This document shows positions 26,643 to 35,413 of a stretch of 64,000 nt of DNA, in pieces (position 1 is the stretch's first letter; the number at the start of each line of letters is the position of its first letter). The stretch spans positions 1 through 64,000 of the forward strand of contig NZ_BAABHD010000029.1 of assembly GCF_039541915.1 (NCBI RefSeq), in the 5' to 3' direction. The DNA comes from Nibrella saemangeumensis (GTDB taxonomy: Bacteria; Bacteroidota; Bacteroidia; Cytophagales; Spirosomataceae). A program made the translations under genes and the position numbers. The notes under the pieces were generated by a model that saw only the letters and a list, made by a program, of their open reading frames with translations, was not told the origin of the DNA and did no database searches.

Positions 26643-28031
26643 ATGAACAAAACCGCTTTATGGCTTATAGCTGCATTGGCGTTGCTGGCTGTAAGTACGC
26701 ATCCCTCCCCCGGACAGGGCTCGACGGACTACGGTTCGGGCCTAAAATTAAACATTAACCCGGAGGGGACAAAATACGTCCGCCTGATTCTGTGGAACCA
26801 GATCTGGTTTCGGTCAATGCAGATGAACCCCGGTACGCTTGTCAACGGCGTACCCACCACGCAGGCCAGCGACTTTGGTACCCGCCGGATTCGGATGCTG
26901 GCCTACGCCCAGATTTCGCCCCGCTACCTGATTCTGGCCCACTGGGGTATTAACAACCAGAGCTTTACCAACGGCGGAGCGGCCGGCAGTACCGGCACGG
27001 GAGCCTACGGAGCCGGTAAAAAACCGGGTATGTTCTTTCACGACATCTGGAACGAATACGCCGTGGTAGCGGCCAAAGACCCGCTCACCGGCGACGCCAA
27101 CAAGGCTACTTTGTTCGTCGGGGCCGGGCTGCACTACTGGCACGGCATCTCCCGCATGACCTCCGCCAGCACGCTGAACTTCCTGGCCGTTGATGCGCCA
27201 ATCTTTAACTGGCCGCTCATCGAAAATTCTGACCAGTTTGCCCGCCTGTTCGGCGTATATGCCAAAGGGAAACTGGGCAAATTAGCGTACCGAGCCAATA
27301 TCAACAAACCATTTGCCACCAACCAGACCCCAATTGAAAGGACAGCCGTCGACAACAATGGCGTCAGTCGGATGTCGTACGGCGGGTACTTCGAGTACCA
27401 GTTTCTGGACCAGGAAGCCGACGTACTGCCGTACAAAGTAGGCACCTACGTCGGCACCAAACGGGTGTTCAACCTCGGGGCCGGGTTCTACCACCAGCCC
27501 GACGGCACACAGAGCCTGAAAAATGGGGTGGTTAGAAATCACGATATTTCGCTTTTTGCCGTAGACATGTTTGCGGACCTGCCCATTGGCAACGCGGACC
27601 GGAACGCGGCCCTGACGGCCTACAGCACATTCTACAGTAATAATTTCGGGCCCAACTACATGCGAAACATCGGCATCATGAACATCGGTACCAGCGACCC
27701 GGCCTTTACGGACCACAAGGCGCTGGCCGGTCCCGGCAACGCCCGCGCCATGATCGGCACCGGCAGCATCTGGTACACGCAGGCGGGTATCCTGCTACCG
27801 AAACGCGGAGATACCAAGGTCCGGGTGCAGCCCTTTGCCGCCTATGCGCTAAAGCAGTTTGATGCCCTTCGGAAGGCCGGCAGTTATTACGACATGGGCT
27901 GTAATATTTACATCGACGGCCACCACGCCAAACTGACTCCGCAGTACTCGCTCCGGCCGGTGTACACCGACAAGAGCACCGTCACCGGCACCAAAGGTGA
28001 ATTTATACTCCAAGCCCAGATATATCTCTAA
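26643..28031 (+). CDS. Outer-membrane porin-like protein
   Basis: A 462-residue exported beta-rich protein. The signal peptide covers about 1-25 (PSPGQG), and the remainder shows alternating strands with many Tyr, Phe, Trp and Gly and a C-terminal strand FILQAQIYL typical of outer-membrane barrels. It lacks a TonB plug and has no SusD partner, so passive diffusion of small solutes is the best guess. It is the first gene of the apparent operon ending with acs; its stop overlaps the transporter start (TAATG). The family name is not certain to me. Confidence 0.72.
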   Translation: MNKTALWLIAALALLAVSTHPSPGQGSTDYGSGLKLNINPEGTKYVRLILWNQIWFRSMQMNPGTLVNGVPTTQASDFGTRRIRMLAYAQISPRYLILAHWGINNQSFTNGGAAGSTGTGAYGAGKKPGMFFHDIWNEYAVVAAKDPLTGDANKATLFVGAGLHYWHGISRMTSASTLNFLAVDAPIFNWPLIENSDQFARLFGVYAKGKLGKLAYRANINKPFATNQTPIERTAVDNNGVSRMSYGGYFEYQFLDQEADVLPYKVGTYVGTKRVFNLGAGFYHQPDGTQSLKNGVVRNHDISLFAVDMFADLPIGNADRNAALTAYSTFYSNNFGPNYMRNIGIMNIGTSDPAFTDHKALAGPGNARAMIGTGSIWYTQAGILLPKRGDTKVRVQPFAAYALKQFDALRKAGSYYDMGCNIYIDGHHAKLTPQYSLRPVYTDKSTVTGTKGEFILQAQIYL

Positions 28032-29647
28032 TGAGCGACAACCCGCACAACCCAAAACCAATGATTGCAGAACCTAACGTCAAAAAATCGACGACCAACG
28101 CCCGGACCCTGTTCAGCGTCATTTCGGCCTCGTCGGTCGGTACCCTGATTGAGTGGTACGATTTCTATATCTTCGGCAGCCTGGCGGCTATCCTGTCGAC
28201 GCAGTTTTTCCCGAAAGATAACCCCACGGCGGCCCTGCTGTCGACCCTGGCGACGTTTGCCGCCGGGTTCATTGTTCGGCCGTTCGGGGCGCTGGTATTC
28301 GGGCGGCTCGGCGACCTGGTCGGGCGAAAGTACACCTTCATGGTCACGCTGGTGCTGATGGGGGGCTCTACCTTCCTGATCGGTCTGATTCCGGGCTACG
28401 CCAGTATCGGCTTCTGGGCACCCGCGCTGGTGCTGCTGCTCCGGCTGGTGCAGGGCCTGGCCCTGGGCGGTGAGTACGGCGGAGCCGCTACCTACGTGGC
28501 GGAACACGCACCGGACGACCGACGGGGTTTCTTCACCAGCTTTATTCAGACCACCGCTACCCTGGGCTTGTTTGTGTCGCTGGGGGTAATCGTACTGACC
28601 CGCGAAACCGTCGGGGTAGACGCCTTTTCGAGCTGGGGCTGGCGCATTCCGTTCCTGCTGTCGGCGTTTCTGGTGGCGATTTCCATTTATATCCGGCTGA
28701 AGATGTCGGAGTCTCCGCTGTTCCAGAAAATTAAGTCGGAAGGCAAAATCTCGAAGAACCCGCTGGCGGAGAGCTTCGGAAAGAAAGATAACCTGAAGAT
28801 GGTGTTGCTGGCTCTGTTTGGTGCAACGGCCGGTCAGGGAGTAATCTGGTACACGGGTCAGTTCTACGCCCTGTCGTTTATCCAGAAAACCTGCAATATT
28901 GAATTCGTGCAGTCGAACTACATCGTGGCCATTGCCCTGCTGATTGCCACGCCGTTCTTTATCATCTTCGGCGGCCTGTCGGACCGCATCGGCCGCAAGG
29001 GCATCATGCTGGCCGGTATGCTGCTGGGTGTGCTCACCTACCGGCCCATCTACCAGAAGATGTATGAACTGTCGGACTTGAAAACCAAGCAGGAACTGGT
29101 CGACCAGACGAAAACCGACCAGAAAGCTACCACCCAGGAGAACGGCGACCAACTCATCACCACAACGACCACCCGGGCGTATGCCGACGGCACAACGGTC
29201 AAAGAGATTGAGAAGAAAACGGTAACGGCCGTGGCCTTGCAGGAAGCGCCCAAGCCGGAAGTAACCAAATCGGTAACGCTGAGCGGCAGCAACTACTGGC
29301 TGATGGTGCTGCTGATTCTGGTGCAGGTGCTGTACGTCACGATGGTGTACGGCCCGATTGCCGCCTTCCTGGTCGAGCTGTTCCCGACGCGCATCCGGTA
29401 CACCTCCATGTCATTGCCCTACCACATTGGTAACGGCATCTTCGGGGGACTAACGCCCTTCCTGGCCACGGCCCTGGTGGAAACCGCGAAGAAAGCCAAC
29501 GAAGTTGCCGAGAAAGCCGGACAGGCACCGGTCATCAAGCAAGCGTATCTGGAAGGGCTCTGGTACCCGATCATCATCGCCAGCGTCTGCTTTGTCATCG
29601 GCGTTCTCTACCTGAATAACAAAGCCTACACCCACGCGGATGATTAG
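28031..29647 (+). CDS. MHS-family MFS transporter with periplasmic insertion
   Basis: Proton-coupled major facilitator of the metabolite:H+ symporter type (ShiA/ProP/KgtP relatives), 538 residues. Family signatures are GTLIEWYDFYIFG at 41-53, RPFGALVFGRLGDLVGRK in loop 2-3 and LALGGEYGGAATYVAEHAP. The protein is about 80-100 residues longer than typical MHS carriers. A hydrophilic stretch at about 340-418, rich in Lys, Thr and Gln, separates TM9 from TM10 and should face the periplasm. Gene order with the porin and acs suggests uptake of short-chain acids, but other MHS carriers move dicarboxylates or betaines. Confidence 0.86.
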   Translation: MSDNPHNPKPMIAEPNVKKSTTNARTLFSVISASSVGTLIEWYDFYIFGSLAAILSTQFFPKDNPTAALLSTLATFAAGFIVRPFGALVFGRLGDLVGRKYTFMVTLVLMGGSTFLIGLIPGYASIGFWAPALVLLLRLVQGLALGGEYGGAATYVAEHAPDDRRGFFTSFIQTTATLGLFVSLGVIVLTRETVGVDAFSSWGWRIPFLLSAFLVAISIYIRLKMSESPLFQKIKSEGKISKNPLAESFGKKDNLKMVLLALFGATAGQGVIWYTGQFYALSFIQKTCNIEFVQSNYIVAIALLIATPFFIIFGGLSDRIGRKGIMLAGMLLGVLTYRPIYQKMYELSDLKTKQELVDQTKTDQKATTQENGDQLITTTTTRAYADGTTVKEIEKKTVTAVALQEAPKPEVTKSVTLSGSNYWLMVLLILVQVLYVTMVYGPIAAFLVELFPTRIRYTSMSLPYHIGNGIFGGLTPFLATALVETAKKANEVAEKAGQAPVIKQAYLEGLWYPIIIASVCFVIGVLYLNNKAYTHADD

Positions 29648-29658
29648 CACCGCCCCAC

Positions 29659-29684
29659 AACTCATCACTCTTAACTCATCACTC
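29659..29684 (+). repeat. Tandem AACTCATCACTC repeat
   Basis: Two perfect copies of AACTCATCACTC separated by TT, ending four bases before the ATG of the small membrane protein. Similar degenerate units occur at 47399-47417 and in other leaders of this window. Confidence 0.6.
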
Positions 29685-29688
29685 CCTT

Positions 29689-29910
29689 ATGGATGCAATC
29701 AAAAAATATTTAGGCATAGTCTGGATCGCCCTGGGCCTGTATGTAGGCTACACCGGCATTCTCGACAGCGTAGAAAAGATCAGCAGCGGCAAACTGGAAG
29801 ACGAAGTGTTCGGCTACGTAGTACTGCTAGTGTTGGTACCGATCATCGTCGGTGGCCTGGTCCTGTTCGGCCGCTACGCCCTGCAAGGCGAATTCGACAG
29901 CGACAAGTAA
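29689..29910 (+). CDS. Small two-helix membrane protein (possibly DUF6814)
   Basis: A 73-residue protein with two membrane helices at about 6-24 and 43-63 and a charged loop LDSVEKISSGKLEDEVFG between them. It resembles small Bacteroidota proteins (DUF6814, by memory) that occur next to MHS transporters. The position 41 bases after the MHS gene suggests an accessory subunit or chaperone for that carrier; this is inference. Confidence 0.72.
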   Translation: MDAIKKYLGIVWIALGLYVGYTGILDSVEKISSGKLEDEVFGYVVLLVLVPIIVGGLVLFGRYALQGEFDSDK

Positions 29911-29961
29911 AACGGATTGCAATCGCACCGGCGACCCGGACCGTTGTATAGAGCCTAGCCT

Positions 29962-30174
29962 ATGAAGAAAATGCGATTACTGGCAGTCAGCCTGCTTTTT
30001 CTGATGCTGCTTAACGACCCGCTGCTATCCATCGCCAACCGGGCAATGCTGGTAGCGGGTATCCCGTTGCTGTACCTGTACGTCACCGTGGCCTGGCTCG
30101 TTCTCATTATCCTGATCGCCTTTATCGTTCACCAGAACCGGCATACCAGCGATACCCCCGAAGCCGATGAGTAG
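29962..30174 (+). CDS. Small membrane protein preceding the SLC5-kinase
   Basis: A 70-residue protein with two hydrophobic segments (about 4-18 and 28-54) and a polar tail. The stretch NDPLLSIANR...LVAGIPLLYLYVTVAWLV resembles small subunits encoded just before SLC5-type sensor kinases and, in layout, YjcH before ActP. Its stop overlaps the kinase start by 8 bases (ATGAGTAG), so the two are translationally coupled and probably interact. Confidence 0.75.
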   Translation: MKKMRLLAVSLLFLMLLNDPLLSIANRAMLVAGIPLLYLYVTVAWLVLIILIAFIVHQNRHTSDTPEADE

Positions 30175-32899
30175 CCTGACCGTCTTAGTCTGTTCGCTGC
30201 TATACCTCTGCACCCTGTTTCTGATCGCCTACTGGGTCGAAAAAAGAAGCCGGGCCGGGAAAAGTCTGGTCAATAGCCCGTACGTATACGCCTTATCGCT
30301 GGCGGTGTACTGTTCGGCCTGGACGTTCTACGGCAGCGTGGGACGGGCCGCGTCGGCGGGGATTGAGGTGATGGCCATCTATATTGGACCAACGCTGTCG
30401 GCTCCGCTCTGGTGGATCGTGCTCCGGAAGATCATCCGCATCTGCAAAGTCCAGCGCATTACCAGCATTGCCGATTTTGTGTCGGCCCGCTACGGCAAAA
30501 GCCGGACCCTCGGCGTACTGGCCACGCTGATTTGCGTAGGCGGCCTGATCCCCTACATTTCTATTCAGTTGAAAGCCGTGGGCGACGGCTTCCGGCTGCT
30601 GTCTGGGCAAACAATCTCCGGCGGCATTGGCGACCAGACGCTGTACATTACGCTCATGCTGGTGCTGTTTACCATCCTGTTCGGAGCCCGAAAACTGGAA
30701 GCCACCGAACGCCGGGAGGGGATGATAGCTGCCATCGTATTTGAGTCCGTCGTCAAGCTGGTTGCGTTTCTGGCGGTAGGCATCTTTGTCACCTTCTGGC
30801 TGTTCGACGGTCCTGCCGATATTTTCGGGCGGGTAGCTGCCGTGCCCGAGTTGCAGCAGCGCTTTGTGCTCCGGCCGGGACATACGGCTACCGACTGGTT
30901 CTGGTACAGCCTGCTGTCGATGCTGGCCATTGTGCTGTTGCCCCGGCAGTTTCAGGTAGCGGTGGTGGAGAACGTAGACGAAAAGCACCTCGACAAAGCC
31001 ATGTGGCTGCTGCCGCTGTACCTGTTCCTGATTACCCTGTTTGTGCTGCCGCTGGCCATGGGCGGTCAACTGCTCATGAGCGGCCTGCCGGCCGAAGCCG
31101 ACGGCTATGTGGTATCGGTGCCGCTGAAGTTCGGCCAGCCGGGGCTGGCGCTGCTGGCGTATCTGGGCGGACTGTCGGCTGCTACGGGTATGATCATTGT
31201 GGAGACCACGGCACTGAGCCTAATGCTCACCAACAACGTGATCCTGCCGGCGTTCGTCGGTAAAGCCAACTGGCAGAACCGGTCCGGTAATTCGCTGAGC
31301 GGAGTCGTTATCAACATCCGCCGGGTAACTATTCTGGGCCTGTTCCTGCTGTCGTATCTGTATTACCGCACGGTTGGGTACCAGTATCCGCTGGTCTCCG
31401 TCGGGCTGATTTCGTTTGCCGCCGTGGCTCAGTTTGCCCCGGCGGTCATTGGCGGTATCTTCTGGAAACGGGGGACCTATACCGGGGCCTTACTAGGCCT
31501 GATTGCCGGTACGGCCGTCTGGTTTTATACGCTGATTGTACCCACGCTGGTTACCGCCGGTCTGCTGCCCGAGACCCTGCTGACCACCGGGCCCTGGGAG
31601 ATGGGTTGGCTGAAACCACAGGCGCTGTTCGGCCTGACAACCCTCGACCCGCTGTCGCAGTCGGTGTTCTGGTCGCTGTTTTTCAACATAGCGGCTTATT
31701 TCTGGGGCTCGCTAAACTACGCGCAAAGTACCCGCGACTATAACCAGGCGGTGCTGTTCGTGGATATTTTTCGGTACGCCCGCAACTACGACAGCGCCAT
31801 TGTCTGGAAGGGCCGGGCGTTGTCGAAAGACCTGCAATCGCTGCTGGCTTCGTTCTTTGGCGACGAACAGGCCAAACGGGCGCTGCAGCGCTATAAACAG
31901 CGCAACCAGTTGAGCGAGAACGCCCGCTATGCCGATCCGCGGGTGCTGACGTTTGTCGAAAAACTGCTGTCCGGGGTGGTCGGGACAGCATCTGCCCGCA
32001 TTCTGGTGGCCTCCATTGGTCAGGAAGAGCCAATCAAGGTAGACGAAGTAATTGAGATACTCAAGACAACGCAGGAGCTGAAAACGGTGAACAAAGACCT
32101 GAAGCGCAAGTCGTCGGACCTGGAGCACCTCACCCAGCAGTTGAGCGAAGCCAACGAACGGCTCCGGCTGGCCGACCAGCAGAAAGACGAATTTCTGTCG
32201 ACGGTCACGCACGAAGTCCGCACGCCGATCACCTCCATCCGGGCCGTATCGGAAATCCTGTACGATAACCCGGATCTGGACGATGCCACCCGCCGGCAGT
32301 TTCTGGGGACCGTCATCAAAGAAACCGAACGGCTGACCCGGCTCATCAACCAGGTGCTGGATCTCGAACGCCTGGAATCCGGCCGCTACAAACCTGAGCT
32401 GGAGCCCATACGCATCGGCGAGGTACTGGACGATGCCGTAGAGTCGGTGTCGCGGCTGGCCGACGAGAAAGCCGTGCAATTAACGGTAACGTCGCTTTGC
32501 CGGGACGCTCTGGTGCAGGGCGACCGGGACCGGCTCATGCAGGTGCTGATTAATCTGATGGCCAACGCCATTAAATTCTGCGATGCCAGCGTTGGCAAGA
32601 TACACGTAGAGACCCTTTGCCGGGACGAAAACGTACTGGTTAAGGTCACCGACAATGGCATCGGTATTGATCCAATCTATCATGAACTGATCTTTGACAA
32701 ATTTTTTCAGACGCAGGAACACCCGGCAGCCGCATCGGGTACGCTGGTCCGGACAGCCGCCAAACCGAAGGGAAGTGGTTTGGGATTAGCCATTTCCCGG
32801 AAAATTATTGAACTGCACCGGGGAACGATCCACGTCGACAGTCAACCCGGTGCGGGCGCTACGTTTACGATTCAATTGCCGCTTTTGACCCAATCTTAA
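30167..32899 (+). CDS. SLC5 transporter-histidine kinase fusion (CbrA/CrbS type)
   Basis: A 910-residue transporter-sensor. Residues 1-540 form a sodium:solute symporter domain of about 13 helices. A STAC-like linker with EKLLSGVVGTASARILV at about 590-625 and a coiled coil at about 640-670 follow. The kinase domain then has the H-box THEVRTP with H682, the N-box NLMANAIKF, DNGIGID and GSGLGLAI. There is no PAS and no fused receiver. Related CrbS proteins in Vibrio and Pseudomonas respond to acetate and control acs. Here acs lies two genes downstream, which supports the same signal. It could sense by transport or by binding only. Confidence 0.93.
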   Translation: MSSLTVLVCSLLYLCTLFLIAYWVEKRSRAGKSLVNSPYVYALSLAVYCSAWTFYGSVGRAASAGIEVMAIYIGPTLSAPLWWIVLRKIIRICKVQRITSIADFVSARYGKSRTLGVLATLICVGGLIPYISIQLKAVGDGFRLLSGQTISGGIGDQTLYITLMLVLFTILFGARKLEATERREGMIAAIVFESVVKLVAFLAVGIFVTFWLFDGPADIFGRVAAVPELQQRFVLRPGHTATDWFWYSLLSMLAIVLLPRQFQVAVVENVDEKHLDKAMWLLPLYLFLITLFVLPLAMGGQLLMSGLPAEADGYVVSVPLKFGQPGLALLAYLGGLSAATGMIIVETTALSLMLTNNVILPAFVGKANWQNRSGNSLSGVVINIRRVTILGLFLLSYLYYRTVGYQYPLVSVGLISFAAVAQFAPAVIGGIFWKRGTYTGALLGLIAGTAVWFYTLIVPTLVTAGLLPETLLTTGPWEMGWLKPQALFGLTTLDPLSQSVFWSLFFNIAAYFWGSLNYAQSTRDYNQAVLFVDIFRYARNYDSAIVWKGRALSKDLQSLLASFFGDEQAKRALQRYKQRNQLSENARYADPRVLTFVEKLLSGVVGTASARILVASIGQEEPIKVDEVIEILKTTQELKTVNKDLKRKSSDLEHLTQQLSEANERLRLADQQKDEFLSTVTHEVRTPITSIRAVSEILYDNPDLDDATRRQFLGTVIKETERLTRLINQVLDLERLESGRYKPELEPIRIGEVLDDAVESVSRLADEKAVQLTVTSLCRDALVQGDRDRLMQVLINLMANAIKFCDASVGKIHVETLCRDENVLVKVTDNGIGIDPIYHELIFDKFFQTQEHPAAASGTLVRTAAKPKGSGLGLAISRKIIELHRGTIHVDSQPGAGATFTIQLPLLTQS

Positions 32900-32912
32900 C
32901 TAATTTCACGCC

Positions 32913-33278
32913 ATGCCTAAAGTAGTCATTGCCGACGATGAACCGAATATCCTGCTTTCGCTGGAATTCCTGATGAAGAAGGAAGGCTATCAGGTGTTTA
33001 TTGCCCGCGACGGCCTGGAAGCGTTTGAGCTGATTCAGCAGGAGAAACCCGATCTGCTCCTGCTCGACATCATGATGCCGGGCCTCGACGGCTACGAACT
33101 CTGCCGGCTGGTGAAGAGCCGGGACGAGTTGAAGCACGCGAAAGTAATTTTCCTGAGCGCCAAAAGTAAGACCGTCGATAAACAGAAAGGCTACGATGCC
33201 GGGGCCGACCTGTATCTGCCCAAACCCTTTTCGACCCGCGAACTGGTCGCGAAAGCCAACGAACTAACCGCAGCATAA
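32913..33278 (+). CDS. Single-domain response regulator (receiver only)
   Basis: A CheY-like receiver of 121 residues with no DNA-binding or other output domain. The acidic pocket is D8-D9, the phosphorylation site D52 in LLDIMMPG, then S82 and K104 in PKPF. It starts 13 bases after the SLC5-kinase gene, so it is almost certainly its partner. In CrbS/CrbR systems the partner carries a LuxR-type HTH; here the output must come from another protein. Confidence 0.93.
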   Translation: MPKVVIADDEPNILLSLEFLMKKEGYQVFIARDGLEAFELIQQEKPDLLLLDIMMPGLDGYELCRLVKSRDELKHAKVIFLSAKSKTVDKQKGYDAGADLYLPKPFSTRELVAKANELTAA

Positions 33279-33305
33279 ACTGATCATCCTTTTATAGTAA
33301 CCATT

Positions 33306-35213
33306 ATGAGAATCCGAACCTTTGACGAGTATCAGCAGGCCTACCAGTATAGCGTAGAAGACCCCGAGGGTTTCTGGGGCGAAGTAGCCCAGAACTTTCA
33401 ATGGCGCAAACCCTGGAAAAAGACCCTCCAGTGGAATTTCGACGAGCCCAACGTGCAGTGGTATATCGGCGGTAAACTGAACATCACCGAAAACTGCCTC
33501 GACCGGCACCTGGCCGATAAGGGCGATCAGCCGGCCATCATCTGGGAACCCAACGACCCCTCCGAACCCTCGGTGACCCTTACCTACAAGATGCTGCACG
33601 ACCAGGTATGCCGCTTCGCCAACGTGCTGAAGAGAAACGGCGTCGAGAAAGGCGACCGCGTCTGTATTTATATGCCGATGGTACCCGAACTGGCCGTAGC
33701 TGTGCTGGCCTGCGCCCGCATCGGGGCGGTTCACTCCGTGGTGTTTGGCGGCTTCTCGGCGCAGTCCATTGCCGACCGGATCAACGATGCCCAGTGCAAG
33801 GTGGTGGTCACCTCCGACGGTGCTCTGCGGGGCAATAAGACCATCCCGATGAAGGATACCGTAGATGATGCGCTGATTGCCTGCCCTTCGGTGAAGCGGG
33901 TGATCGTGCTGACGCATACGCGCACGGGTGTATCCATGATCAAAGGCCGCGATGTCTGGTGGGAAACCGAAATGAAGCAGGTAACGGCCGACTGCTCGGC
34001 CGAGGAAATGGACGCCGAAGATATGCTGTTCATCCTCTACACCTCCGGCTCAACGGGTAAACCGAAGGGAGTAGTGCATACCTGCGGGGGTTATATGGTC
34101 TACACGGCCTATACGTTCCAGAATGTATTCCAGTACGAACCGGGTTACGTGCATTTCTGCACCGCCGACATCGGCTGGATTACCGGCCACAGCTATATCG
34201 TGTACGGACCGCTGGCCAACGGCGCGACCACGCTGATGTTTGAGGGCGTACCGACCTGGCCCGATGCCGGCCGGTTCTGGGATATTGTGGATAAGCATAA
34301 GGTCGACATCCTGTACACGGCCCCCACGGCCATCCGCTCGCTGATGGGCTTTGGCCTGGACTACGTGAAAGGCCACGACCTGAGTTCTCTGAAAGTGCTG
34401 GGCTCGGTTGGGGAGCCGATCAACGCCGAAGCCTGGCACTGGTACGACGACAATATCGGCAAAAACCGCTGCCCGATTGTGGATACCTGGTGGCAGACCG
34501 AAAACGGGGGTATCCTGATTTCTCCGCTGGCCGGTATCACCAAGACCAAACCCACCTACGCCACCCTGCCGCTACCGGGCGTGCAGCCGGTGCTGGTGGA
34601 CGAAAACGGAGCCGTGATCGAAGGTAATGGCGTGAGCGGTAACCTCTGCATCAAGTTCCCGTGGCCGAGCATCATCCGTACCACCTACGGCGACCATGAG
34701 CGCTGCCGCCAGACCTACTTCTCGACCTACCCCGGCATGTACTTCACCGGCGACGGCTGCCTGCGCGACGAAGATGGTTACTACCGCATCACCGGCCGCG
34801 TAGACGATGTCCTGAACGTATCCGGCCACCGCATCGGCACCGCCGAGGTGGAGAATGCCATCAACATGCACACCGGCGTGGTGGAAAGTGCGGTGGTGGG
34901 CTACCCGCACGACATCAAAGGGCAGGGTATTTACGCCTACGTCATCACCGAAGCGGACCCCGAGCACGAGGCCGATCTGATGCGCCGGGATATTCTGGCG
35001 ACCGTCAGCCGGATTATCGGCCCCATTGCCAAGCCCGACAAGATTCAGTTTGTGACGGGTCTGCCCAAGACCCGGTCGGGCAAGATCATGCGCCGGATTC
35101 TCCGCAAAATTGCCGAAGGCGACACGTCCAACCTCGGCGATACCTCTACCCTGCTCGACCCCGGTGTCGTAGAGGACATTAAAGCCGGAGCGCTGGTGAG
35201 TGTGAAGGCGTAA
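33306..35213 (+). CDS. acs: Acetyl-CoA synthetase
   Basis: Converts acetate, ATP and CoA to acetyl-CoA, AMP and pyrophosphate; 635 residues, standard size. The signature elements are the P-loop YTSGSTGKPKG at 245-255, WWQTENGG, TGDGCLRDEDGYYRITGRVDDV (split across two lines of the motif) and the acetylation-target lysine K593 in PKTRSGKIMRR. The N-terminal cap (DEYQQAYQYSVEDPEGFW) is the Acs type. It is the last gene of the operon, 27 bases after the response regulator, with a strong terminator behind it. Post-translational acetylation is likely from the family, but no acetyltransferase or deacylase lies in this window. Confidence 0.96.
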   Translation: MRIRTFDEYQQAYQYSVEDPEGFWGEVAQNFQWRKPWKKTLQWNFDEPNVQWYIGGKLNITENCLDRHLADKGDQPAIIWEPNDPSEPSVTLTYKMLHDQVCRFANVLKRNGVEKGDRVCIYMPMVPELAVAVLACARIGAVHSVVFGGFSAQSIADRINDAQCKVVVTSDGALRGNKTIPMKDTVDDALIACPSVKRVIVLTHTRTGVSMIKGRDVWWETEMKQVTADCSAEEMDAEDMLFILYTSGSTGKPKGVVHTCGGYMVYTAYTFQNVFQYEPGYVHFCTADIGWITGHSYIVYGPLANGATTLMFEGVPTWPDAGRFWDIVDKHKVDILYTAPTAIRSLMGFGLDYVKGHDLSSLKVLGSVGEPINAEAWHWYDDNIGKNRCPIVDTWWQTENGGILISPLAGITKTKPTYATLPLPGVQPVLVDENGAVIEGNGVSGNLCIKFPWPSIIRTTYGDHERCRQTYFSTYPGMYFTGDGCLRDEDGYYRITGRVDDVLNVSGHRIGTAEVENAINMHTGVVESAVVGYPHDIKGQGIYAYVITEADPEHEADLMRRDILATVSRIIGPIAKPDKIQFVTGLPKTRSGKIMRRILRKIAEGDTSNLGDTSTLLDPGVVEDIKAGALVSVKA

Positions 35214-35235
35214 TGTATTTGCCGAAATAAAATTG

Positions 35236-35271
35236 AAAGCGCCGGGTTCACTGATCCGGCGCTTTTTTTTT
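35236..35271 (+). terminator. Rho-independent terminator after acs
   Basis: Ten-base perfect stem AAAGCGCCGG (35236-35245) and CCGGCGCTTT (35256-35265) followed by T to 35271. It marks the end of the operon. Confidence 0.92.
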
Positions 35272-35366
35272 CTTAACCTTCGACGCTGCTATTGCCCGCT
35301 TATACCGGATTTCTGCCGTTTAAATAATTAGACGCTCTCATTTACCACAATCTATGATATAACATA

Positions 35367-35374
35367 TAATTTTG
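35367..35374 (+). promoter_or_regulatory. -7 element of the TonB receptor gene
   Basis: TAATTTTG, an exact TAnnTTTG match, 39 bases before ATG 35414. It overlaps the TTG at 35372, so that codon is unlikely to be the start. Confidence 0.5.
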
Positions 35375-35413
35375 AAATACAGAAAACAACGACAGACATT
35401 ACTACGCCACACC

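Noticed and set aside
28028..29152. Minus-strand open frame of 374 codons opposite the MHS transporter
   Set aside because: The composition is Gln/Arg/His-heavy with no fold, and it mirrors transporter codons.
29659..29684. CRISPR-like repeat
   Set aside because: Only two 12-base copies with a 2-base gap, no spacers of normal length and no cas genes.
31712..32479. Minus-strand open frame of 255 codons opposite the SLC5-kinase
   Set aside because: It covers the conserved STAC linker and H-box on the other strand; no domain of its own.
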